A stretch of DNA of 64,000 nt from Selenomonas dianae (GTDB lineage Bacteria > Bacillota > Negativicutes > Selenomonadales > Selenomonadaceae): NCBI RefSeq assembly GCF_030644225.1, contig NZ_CP128650.1, forward strand, positions 1,312,001 through 1,376,000, in the 5' to 3' direction. The position numbers and the translations under genes are program-made. Positions within the stretch are counted from its first letter, which is position 1. Each line of letters begins with the position of its first letter. A model generated the notes under the pieces. That model had not been told where the DNA came from, ran no database searches, and was given only the letters and a program-made list of their open reading frames with translations. Shown here piece by piece: positions 56,994 through 64,000 of the stretch.

Positions 56994-59609
56994 TTATCGG
57001 TCAATCAGAGCTTTTCCGTCCGCGAACAGACCGATGCGCGTCACATATGCCTCATGCGGGTCAATCGGCAGGGCAAAGTCGCGCACCATCACGGACAACA
57101 CCTCGATCGGCTTGACACTCCCCTCAGGGGTCACAACGAGATTCATCCAAAACGTCAGCCGCCCATTCTCCCATGCGAAGGAGATGGGCTTTTTTACGTA
57201 CGCCTTTGTCTCAATCATACGCTTCTTCTTTGGCGTGACGCGCTCCCACACGGCACTCTCCGCCGCATTGTAACGCCGTACACTCGCGTGTACCGTTTCC
57301 GCCGTTCCCGCATAGCGAACGGTAATCCGATAGCGAGCCTCGTCCACATCCGCCATCAGCGCCCTATGCTTTCCTTCCAACACCTTAAGACGGACGATCT
57401 GCGCCCCGCACGGCAGATGTTTCCCGAGCCGCCGCAGCATCGTATCCGGTGCAATTTTCTCCGTCGTCTCAAAATCCACATACTCCGCATCGCTCGCAGC
57501 CCCCAATGAAAGTGCGGAGGCAAACGCCACCTTCATGTGCGGGTTGAACCCCTCCGAATACGCCATCGGCAGCCCCGCACGCTTGCACGCGCGGACAAAG
57601 AGATTCGCATAGTCGAGGTGGGAGACATAGCGCAGCTCCTCCCCCTTCGTAATCAGTGCGCGATAGACGAAGCGACTTCGCTCTGCGGGCGAGTTTTGCG
57701 CATCCGCCCCGGCAGTACGATGCTGTTCGTCAGGCGCATCCGCATTCGTATGCCCTGCCTCCGTCCCGGCATAGTCGATCACATCCACGCCGAGCGTCGG
57801 GCATATTCCACAGCCCGTGCAGTGCGTGCGGCGGCAATCCTCTGTGAGAGATGCCGCGAGTGCCTTCTGCCACTCGGACTTCAGGAATCGTTCAAGCACC
57901 CCGGGGGAGGTGTGCGCCCACGGCAGCGGTTCTCCGACCGTGCGCGTACGGCGGCTATAGTATTCAGGGTCAATGCCGCACTTCTCAAATGCGGCAAAAT
58001 AGCGACTGTCGTCAAAGAGATCCGACCAGCCGTCAAACCTCGCACCATTCCTCCACGCCTCATAGAGTGCAGGCGCAAGGCGGCGGTCGCCGCGTGCGAA
58101 TACCCCCTCGATCACGGAAAGACGCGCGTCATGATAGTGAAACGTAATCGAACGATCTGTGATATGCTCCTTGAGGAGCTGCTGCCGCCGCTGAAACTCC
58201 TCCATCGGCAGCTGTCCGAACCACTGGAACGGCGTATACGGCTTTGGCACAAAGCAGGAGACGGAGACCGTCACCTTGCATCCGCGCCGCCCGCGCACCT
58301 CGGTATAGAGATCAACCACCTTTTTCGCAAGGTGTGCAATGCCGATGATGTCCTCATCCGTCTCCGTCGGCAGCCCCATCATAAAGTAGAGCTTCACCTG
58401 CTTCCACCCGTGGCGGAACGCCGCGCCGCACGCCGTCAGCAGATTCTCCTCCGTCACGCCCTTGTTGATGACATCGCGCATGCGCTGCGTCCCCGCCTCG
58501 GGCGCAAAGGTCAGCCCTGATTTCCGCACCTGCTGCATCCGATGTGCAAGGTCAATCGAGAAGCTGTCGATGCGCAGCGACGGCAGGGAGAAGCTGAGTT
58601 TTTCCCCTGCATAGTCCGTCATCAGATCATCCACGAGCCGCCCGAGACAGGAGTAGTCCGCCGAGGAGAGCGATGTGAGACTCATCTCATCGTAGCCCGT
58701 CGCCTCGACCAGACCGTGCGCCATCTGCCGCAAATGCTCCTCCGTACGCTCACGCGCAGGGCGATAGGCGATGCCCGCCTGACAGAAGCGGCAGCCGCGC
58801 GAGCAGCCGCGAAAGAGCTCCATCATCATGCGGTTATGCACAATGTCCATATAGGGAACAATCGGGTGCTCGACCGACATAACGCCGTTCATATCCCGCA
58901 CGACACGCTTGTAGATCACAGAGCGCGCATCGGGATGCAGTGCGCGCAGTTCGCGGAAATTCCCCGCATCATCATAGACCGGCTCATAGAACGAAGGCAC
59001 ATAGATCCCGTCAATCGTCAGCAAACGTGTGAGGAACCCCTTGCGCCCGCCATCCCTTCCTGTGGAATCCCACGCAATAAAGGCATCGCAGATCTCCGGC
59101 ACGGCCTCCTCGCCCTCACCGATCACGAAGAAATCGAAGAAGTCCGCAACAGGCTCGACATTGTAGACACAGGGCCCTCCCCCGACGACGAACGGCACAT
59201 CGCCCCCGCGCTCCCGCGCATGGAGCGGGATACCCGCCAAATCAAGCATATTGAGGACATTCGAATAGATCATCTCGTATTGGAGAGAGAACCCGAGAAA
59301 ATCAAACGCCGTAATCGGGCGATGGCTTTCGAGCGAAAAGAGCGGAATCCCCTTTTCGCGCATCTGCGCCTCCATATCGACCCATGGCGCATAGACACGT
59401 TCCGCAAGGATGTCTGCACGGCGGTTCAGAATCTCATAGAGAATGGCGAGCCCGAGATTGCTCATGCCGACCTCATAGACATCGGGCAGCGCAAGTGCAA
59501 ATTTACATTGGACGGAAGCCCAATCCTTGTGTATGGCGTTCCACTCACCGCCCGTATAGCGTGCCGGTTTCAATACCGACTGTAGGATGCTGTGATCGAG
59601 CTGCACCAT
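56994..59609 (-). CDS. Fused radical SAM protein (TIGR03960) with DUF2344 (TIGR03936)
   Basis: Protein of 871 aa. The N-terminal part resembles a B12-binding-like domain, then the radical SAM domain carries CSRGCRFCQAG near residues 268-276. From about 645 a DUF2344 region follows (YVSHLDYANLFVRACKRAG). A Cys-rich linker (CTGCGICPTLG) stands between. In many Firmicutes the two halves are separate adjacent genes; here they are one frame. The ATG at 59609 is used; the longer frame runs into the upstream terminator. Its function is unknown, perhaps RNA or cofactor modification. Confidence 0.9.
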   Translation of the reverse strand: MVQLDHSILQSVLKPARYTGGEWNAIHKDWASVQCKFALALPDVYEVGMSNLGLAILYEILNRRADILAERVYAPWVDMEAQMREKGIPLFSLESHRPITAFDFLGFSLQYEMIYSNVLNMLDLAGIPLHARERGGDVPFVVGGGPCVYNVEPVADFFDFFVIGEGEEAVPEICDAFIAWDSTGRDGGRKGFLTRLLTIDGIYVPSFYEPVYDDAGNFRELRALHPDARSVIYKRVVRDMNGVMSVEHPIVPYMDIVHNRMMMELFRGCSRGCRFCQAGIAYRPARERTEEHLRQMAHGLVEATGYDEMSLTSLSSADYSCLGRLVDDLMTDYAGEKLSFSLPSLRIDSFSIDLAHRMQQVRKSGLTFAPEAGTQRMRDVINKGVTEENLLTACGAAFRHGWKQVKLYFMMGLPTETDEDIIGIAHLAKKVVDLYTEVRGRRGCKVTVSVSCFVPKPYTPFQWFGQLPMEEFQRRQQLLKEHITDRSITFHYHDARLSVIEGVFARGDRRLAPALYEAWRNGARFDGWSDLFDDSRYFAAFEKCGIDPEYYSRRTRTVGEPLPWAHTSPGVLERFLKSEWQKALAASLTEDCRRTHCTGCGICPTLGVDVIDYAGTEAGHTNADAPDEQHRTAGADAQNSPAERSRFVYRALITKGEELRYVSHLDYANLFVRACKRAGLPMAYSEGFNPHMKVAFASALSLGAASDAEYVDFETTEKIAPDTMLRRLGKHLPCGAQIVRLKVLEGKHRALMADVDEARYRITVRYAGTAETVHASVRRYNAAESAVWERVTPKKKRMIETKAYVKKPISFAWENGRLTFWMNLVVTPEGSVKPIEVLSVMVRDFALPIDPHEAYVTRIGLFADGKALIDR

Positions 59610-59624
59610 TGTTTCATTATCCCC

Positions 59625-59668
59625 CACAAAAAAGAAAAGAGACTGCCGCGCGAAGGCGCACAGCCTCA
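59625..59668 (-). terminator. Terminator after rodA
   Basis: GAGGCTGTGCGC, loop CTTC, GCGCGGCAGTCTC and a T-rich run on the minus strand, 12 bp past the rodA stop. It ends the mrdA-min-rodA operon just upstream of the radical SAM gene. Confidence 0.8.
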
Positions 59669-59679
59669 TGAATGTTCGT

Positions 59680-60786
59680 CTAAAAGAGTAACTTTTGCCG
59701 CCGCAGCTGAATGTTCAGCAGAATGGCAATCGCCATGATATTTGTCGTGAGCGAACTCACGCCATAGCTCATGAGCGGCAGCGGAATCCCCGTGACAGGC
59801 ATAATCCCCATCGTCATGCCGACGTTGACGAGCACATGGAACGCAATCATCGACGTGATGCCGACCGCGAGCAGACGCCCGAACGTATCGCTCGCATCCT
59901 GCGCAATTCGAATGCCGCGCCAGAGCACGATGAGATAGAGCAGCAGCAGCACAGCACAGCCCACGAATCCGAGTTCTTCGCCCACAACGGAGAAGATAAA
60001 GTCCGTATGGTTTTCCGGCAGGAAGTTCAGCTGACTCTGCGTCCCGCCGAACAGTCCCTTGCCAAAGAGAAGCCCCGAGCCGATCGCAATTTTCGACTGG
60101 ATGATATGATACCCCGCGCCGAGCGGGTCGACATTCGGATCCAGGAACACCATGATACGCATCTTCTGATAGTCCTTCAGAAAATGCCAGAGTACAGGCA
60201 TCGCCGCAAGCCCGAGACCAAAGAGCCAAAAGAGGATGCGCAGCCGTATCCCTGCCACGAACACCATCCCGAAGAAGATCGCCAGAAAGACCAGCGATGT
60301 GCCAAGATCCGGCTGCTTCAGAACGAGCAGGAACGGCAGTCCGACATAGGCGGCAATCGGTGCAAGGTCACTGAGCGACTGCACCTTTCCGCGCTTTTCC
60401 ATCATCGCAGCAAGTGCGATGATCATGATGAGCTTTGAGAACTCCGACGGCTGTATGCTGATCGGACCGAGTGCGATCCACCGCTGCGCACCAAGCGCCG
60501 TCTGCCCGATCAGCATAACGAGAATCAGGAGAACCAGATTGAACACATAGAAGTGGTTGCCGTACCTCTGTAAGATCTTGTAATCGAAATTCATCCAGAA
60601 CGCCGCAAGTGCAATGTCCACAAGAATCGAGATGCCCTGTCGCTGCACAAACCAATAGCGTTCCTCACTCGGCGTATTGACGTGCGTCGCACTGCCGATA
60701 ATGACAAGACTCATGACGACAATTGCCGCCGCCGCAGCAATGAGCGTCACATCCGTGCGGCGCAGAAGCCGTTTCGAGAGGATCAT
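59680..60786 (-). CDS. rodA: RodA, SEDS peptidoglycan polymerase
   Basis: Polytopic membrane glycosyltransferase of 368 aa working with PBP2 in rod-shaped growth. Conserved segments include SIQPSEFSKL, LKQPDLGTSLVF, and a long loop with NFLPENHTDFIFSVVGEELGF. The start overlaps the minE stop. mrdA, its partner, is at the head of the same operon. Confidence 0.96.
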   Translation of the reverse strand: MILSKRLLRRTDVTLIAAAAAIVVMSLVIIGSATHVNTPSEERYWFVQRQGISILVDIALAAFWMNFDYKILQRYGNHFYVFNLVLLILVMLIGQTALGAQRWIALGPISIQPSEFSKLIMIIALAAMMEKRGKVQSLSDLAPIAAYVGLPFLLVLKQPDLGTSLVFLAIFFGMVFVAGIRLRILFWLFGLGLAAMPVLWHFLKDYQKMRIMVFLDPNVDPLGAGYHIIQSKIAIGSGLLFGKGLFGGTQSQLNFLPENHTDFIFSVVGEELGFVGCAVLLLLYLIVLWRGIRIAQDASDTFGRLLAVGITSMIAFHVLVNVGMTMGIMPVTGIPLPLMSYGVSSLTTNIMAIAILLNIQLRRQKLLF

Positions 60787-61070
60787 CGTCTGCGCCTTGA
60801 CGGATTGCTGCCGCCGTGCTGAACGCTGACGACAGGGATGTTGACGACAAGCGCCATCGTGTCATTTTCATTTTCGAGGGAGAATTCCATCTCACGCGTA
60901 TCGATATACATATACTTCGAAATCACCTGAATAATCTCCGCACGCATATTGTCCATAATCTCCGGAGAGACATTCGCCCGATCATTGATGATGACAAGCT
61001 GAAGACGGCGGCGTGCAACGTCGCCGGAGCTTTCCTTTTTTCCAAGAAGCTTTCTCAGCATCTCAATCAC
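60783..61070 (-). CDS. minE: Cell division topological factor MinE
   Basis: Protein of 95 aa that stimulates MinD ATPase and drives Min oscillation. The N-terminal membrane and MinD-binding helix (MLRKLLGKKES) and the RLQLVIINDRANVSPEIMD core are typical. A short Arg/Ser tail ends it. MinE use, in place of DivIVA, is common in Negativicutes. Confidence 0.96.
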   Translation of the reverse strand: MIEMLRKLLGKKESSGDVARRRLQLVIINDRANVSPEIMDNMRAEIIQVISKYMYIDTREMEFSLENENDTMALVVNIPVVSVQHGGSNPSRRRR

Positions 61071-61082
61071 ACTGTCCCCTCC

Positions 61083-61877
61083 TCACTTGCGTCCAAAGAG
61101 CTTGCTCTTAATTGTATCCCAGAGACTTTCCTTGGTAAACTCGCGGAACGGAATCTCCTCACCGCACAGACGACCGACCACGTCGAGATATGCCTGTCCT
61201 GCGGGAGAATCCGGCATTGTAACACACGGCTCGCCACGGTTCGTGCTCATCACGACCATCTCATCATCCGGGATCTGACCGATGCAGCCCACCGAAAGAA
61301 TCTCGTCGATGTCGTTCATATCGAGCATATCGCCCTTTTCGATCATCTTCGGACGAATGCGGTTCACGATGAGGCGAATGTCCTCCTTGTCCGCGCGGCC
61401 GAGCTCCCCAATGATCTTGTCCGCATCGCGCACCGCCGAGATCTCCGGCATCGTCACCACAATTGCCGTATCGGCGGCGGCGATTGCCGTCTGAAACCCC
61501 TGCTCAATCCCCGCCGGGCAGTCGATGATAATAATATCATAGGAGCGGCGCAGCTCCTCACAGAGCACAGCGAGCTCCTCCGGGTTCACGGCACTCTTGT
61601 CCTTGACCTGAGAGGTCGGCAGGAGAAAGAGCGAGTCGTATTTTTTGTGACGAACAAGCGCCTTTTTATACGGTACACGCCCCGAGGTCACATCGACCAG
61701 ATCGTACATGATGCGGTTCTCAAGACCGAGCAGCAGATCGAGATTCCGCAGCCCCGTATCCGTATCAATGAGAACGACGCTCTTGCCACGCATGGCAAAG
61801 CCCACACCCAGATTCGCCGTCGTTGTTGTCTTTCCAACGCCTCCTTTGCCCGATGTCACAACATAGATCTCACTCAT
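61083..61877 (-). CDS. minD: Septum site-determining ATPase MinD
   Basis: Membrane-cycling ATPase of 264 aa. The deviant Walker A GKGGVGKTTTTANLG is at residues 10-24, with DCPAGIEQGF as the switch region. The C-terminal amphipathic helix (ESLWDTIKSKLFGRK) targets the membrane. It lies 12 bp from minE. Confidence 0.97.
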   Translation of the reverse strand: MSEIYVVTSGKGGVGKTTTTANLGVGFAMRGKSVVLIDTDTGLRNLDLLLGLENRIMYDLVDVTSGRVPYKKALVRHKKYDSLFLLPTSQVKDKSAVNPEELAVLCEELRRSYDIIIIDCPAGIEQGFQTAIAAADTAIVVTMPEISAVRDADKIIGELGRADKEDIRLIVNRIRPKMIEKGDMLDMNDIDEILSVGCIGQIPDDEMVVMSTNRGEPCVTMPDSPAGQAYLDVVGRLCGEEIPFREFTKESLWDTIKSKLFGRK

Positions 61878-61886
61878 ATTTCGAAC

Positions 61887-62540
61887 CTACCTCTCTATTG
61901 GCTCAATGACAATCTGACCATCCTTCACATAGGCACGCTCCGCCTTGTCGGAGTCCTCCAAGTCATCCGGCGGACGCGCAACATAGTTCGCAATGCGAAT
62001 CTGTGTCGGCATCAGATGATCCGCAATAATAAACGCTGTCGAATCCCCCGCAGCTCCCGCGTGAACAACACCGCGGCAGGTACCGCGCACATCCACGCTG
62101 CCGCCCGCCGTGATCTGCGCCCCCGGATTGACATTCCCAAAGACAATGACAGATCCTTCCGTCTCCACCGCCTGTCCGCCGCGCAGTGTCTTATCGACGA
62201 CGAGCATCCGCTGCAGTTCCTGCGTGTCCGCCTCCTGTTGTGTCTTTGCCACGGCGGGCTGTTCCTCGCGGGGCAGAGAGGGCAGCGGGGCAGCGGGTTC
62301 CGGCTTTGCCGGACGGCAGATCAGCCCATGCGTCCGAAAGAGTTCCTGCACCGCCGCCAACGATTCCTTTGCAAAGTGATTGCGCGGCACGCGCACCACC
62401 GTACCGCGCAGGAAAAAGCCGGTTCCCGAGTCCAACTTTCTTTCCAACTCCTCCATGATCTCCGAAAAGGGCATATCGGCAGGGAAATCCAGTGCAAGCT
62501 CGCCGTTTTCCCCTTTGATCTTGATCTTATCCTCGCTCAT
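61887..62540 (-). CDS. minC: Septum formation inhibitor MinC
   Basis: FtsZ antagonist of 217 aa. An N-terminal domain (about 1-85), an Ala/Pro/Glu-rich linker and the C-terminal beta-helix (LRGGQAVETEGSVIVFGNV, then VDVRGTCRGVVHAG) that binds MinD and FtsZ are visible. It lies 10 bp past mrdA. Confidence 0.95.
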   Translation of the reverse strand: MSEDKIKIKGENGELALDFPADMPFSEIMEELERKLDSGTGFFLRGTVVRVPRNHFAKESLAAVQELFRTHGLICRPAKPEPAAPLPSLPREEQPAVAKTQQEADTQELQRMLVVDKTLRGGQAVETEGSVIVFGNVNPGAQITAGGSVDVRGTCRGVVHAGAAGDSTAFIIADHLMPTQIRIANYVARPPDDLEDSDKAERAYVKDGQIVIEPIER

Positions 62541-62549
62541 GTCCGTCCC

Positions 62550-64000
62550 TCACTTGCTCCCTGTGTTCTGCACCGCACGATCCAGCCGAAAAGCAGCTTC
62601 CAGAATCCTGCGCCCGATCGGCACCGCCGACAGCGAGCCGAAGCCGCCCTGCTCGACAATAACTGCCACCACGATATTCGGATGGGCATAGGGACCATAT
62701 GCCACGAACCACCCGTGGTCACGTCCCTGCGAGTTTTCCGCCGTTCCCGTCTTGCCCGCAATGTCGACGGGAAATCCTGCAAACACCCCGGCGGCAGTAC
62801 CGATCTTCGTTACCTCGTGCAGCCCTTCCTGCACGTTGTGGATCACGGACGGGCTTACCTCCAGCTCCGAGAGGAGCTTTGGCTCAAACTCGCGCACCGT
62901 ATTCCCGTTGACATCCACAATACGCCGGACGAGATGCGGCTGAAAGCGTTTGCCGTTTGCCGCAATCTCCCCCATGACCATCGCCGCCTGCAGCGGGGTT
63001 ACGAGATTGAACCCCTGACCGATCGCCGCATCGAACGTTTCGGAGAGATACCATTCTCCATCCTCATAGTTTTCCTGCTTGTACTTGCGGTTCGGCACAA
63101 GCCCCTCCGCCTCATACGGCAGATCAATGCCCGTCCGCATCCCGAGTCCGAACATACGCGCATAACGTTCCAACGCATCCACGCCGAGACGGTTGCCCAT
63201 TTCGTAAAAATACACGTTGTCCGAGTGCGCCATTGCCTCCTGGAAGTTGATCCAACCCAGAGCCTCCCCACCCGCATTGGTTTTGGGGATGATCCAGTGA
63301 TGACCGGCGTCAAATATTTTTTCCTGCGGCGTTACCTTGTGTTCGGCGAGTGCCGCCGTGCCCGTCACAATCTTGAACGTCGATCCGGGGGGGTACTCCC
63401 CTGTGATCGCCTTGTTGTCCATCGGATGATAGGGATTGTTGTTCAGCACATTCCAGTTCTGTGTCGAGATCCCACCCGCGAAGAGATTCGGATTGAAGGC
63501 GGGGCGGCTGACCATCGCCAGCACCTCGCCCGTCTGCGGATTCATGACCACAGCTGCCGCCGCATTTGCGTGCACAATGGAGAGCTGTGCATCAACCGCC
63601 TGTTCCGCCACCTCCTGAATGTGCTTGTCAATCGTCAAGATCAGATCGTTCCCCGGCACAGGCGACTGGCGTCCGAGGATCTGTACAGGCCGTCCCGATA
63701 CATCCACCTCCACCTGATCGCCGCCGTTGATGCCGCGCACCTCCTTGTCATAGACACGCTCCAGACCAAACTTGCCGATGATGTAGCCGGACTTATAACC
63801 TTCATCCTTGCGCCGCTCCAGTTCCTCCTCATTGATCTCACTCACATAGCCGAATACATGCGAGGCGTACTCCCCGTAGATATAGTCACGAATCGGCAGA
63901 ACCTCGATCACGACCCCCGGGTAGTCGTCCTTCTGCTCCTCAATAATCGTAACGATGTCCGGCAGGACATCGTTTTTGATGCGGATGGGGTCAAATCCGA
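62550..64000 (-). CDS. mrdA: Penicillin-binding protein 2 (class B), 5' end off-window
   Basis: Transpeptidase partner of RodA; at least 483 codons are seen. The frame stays open to the right edge: before the internal GTG near 63911 it reads RIKNDVLPDIV and DDYPGVVIEVLPIRDY, a normal PBP2 dimerisation-domain sequence, so the true start lies outside. Active-site motifs are STFK (in YPPGSTFKIVTG), SDN (in AHSDNVYFYEMG) and KTGT (in DIAGKTGTAEN). mreBCD would be expected upstream, outside the window. Confidence 0.95.
   Translation of the reverse strand, partial: GFDPIRIKNDVLPDIVTIIEEQKDDYPGVVIEVLPIRDYIYGEYASHVFGYVSEINEEELERRKDEGYKSGYIIGKFGLERVYDKEVRGINGGDQVEVDVSGRPVQILGRQSPVPGNDLILTIDKHIQEVAEQAVDAQLSIVHANAAAAVVMNPQTGEVLAMVSRPAFNPNLFAGGISTQNWNVLNNNPYHPMDNKAITGEYPPGSTFKIVTGTAALAEHKVTPQEKIFDAGHHWIIPKTNAGGEALGWINFQEAMAHSDNVYFYEMGNRLGVDALERYARMFGLGMRTGIDLPYEAEGLVPNRKYKQENYEDGEWYLSETFDAAIGQGFNLVTPLQAAMVMGEIAANGKRFQPHLVRRIVDVNGNTVREFEPKLLSELEVSPSVIHNVQEGLHEVTKIGTAAGVFAGFPVDIAGKTGTAENSQGRDHGWFVAYGPYAHPNIVVAVIVEQGGFGSLSAVPIGRRILEAAFRLDRAVQNTGSK

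Noticed and set aside
59666-60229. 187-codon minus-strand frame inside rodA
   Set aside because: Alternate frame within a full-length RodA with all conserved loops.

Overview
The window is a GC-rich stretch of chromosome that looks like a diderm Firmicute of the Negativicutes, most likely Selenomonas or a close relative. This is an inference from gene content; no rRNA or tRNA is present to test it. Firmicute-type content and order (PyrR-type pyr leader, PyrK/PyrD-1B, TrmFO, efp-asp23-amaP-nusB, xseAB-ispA-tlyA-nadK-argR-recN, IreB-RuvX-DUF1292, bifunctional RelA/SpoT) sits beside a two-partner secretion pair, which needs an outer membrane. RecN is followed by an LCP gene and no spoIVB/spo0A is seen, which fits a non-sporulating lineage.

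Layout, left to right; almost everything is on the minus strand. 1-295: terminator of an off-window plus-strand gene and a cluster of small TIR-bounded repeats. 296-6555: two-partner secretion exoprotein with a YDG repeat array, and its outer-membrane transporter. 6713-14224: dprA-topA-trmFO-hslV-hslU, an NlpC/P60 hydrolase and, at 14282-14657, RNase P RNA. 14772-23220: pyrB-pyrC-carA-carB-pyrK-pyrD behind a promoter, a PyrR-type binding hairpin, a 29-codon leader ORF and a terminator. 23399-28950: LCP, ABC-F and recD2. 29222-37752: efp, asp23, amaP, DUF2273, nusB, xseA, xseB, ispA, tlyA, nadK, argR, recN. 37991-43212: ireB, ruvX, DUF1292, mltG, U32 peptidase, acylphosphatase, aroQ and an M24 peptidase. 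43306-51798: tgt, yajC, 5-FCL, secD, secF, recJ, relA. 51983-55135: trmD, pncB, aroE. 55277-56955: the only plus-strand genes (a GalT-like DUF4931 protein and a GT51 glycosyltransferase). 56994-64000: mrdA (cut by the window edge), minC, minD, minE, rodA and a large fused radical SAM protein.

Most genes overlap by 1-4 bases or are a few bases apart, so translationally coupled operons dominate. The least ordinary content is (i) a family of ~161 bp imperfectly palindromic elements, three complete copies plus fragments, with IS5-like ends and YTAR target duplications; (ii) the composite pyr leader, in which a PyrR-type hairpin overlaps the ribosome-binding site of a leader ORF that runs through the terminator; and (iii) the YDG-repeat exoprotein with variant TPS motifs. 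I saw no CRISPR array, prophage, complete transposase gene or defence island.
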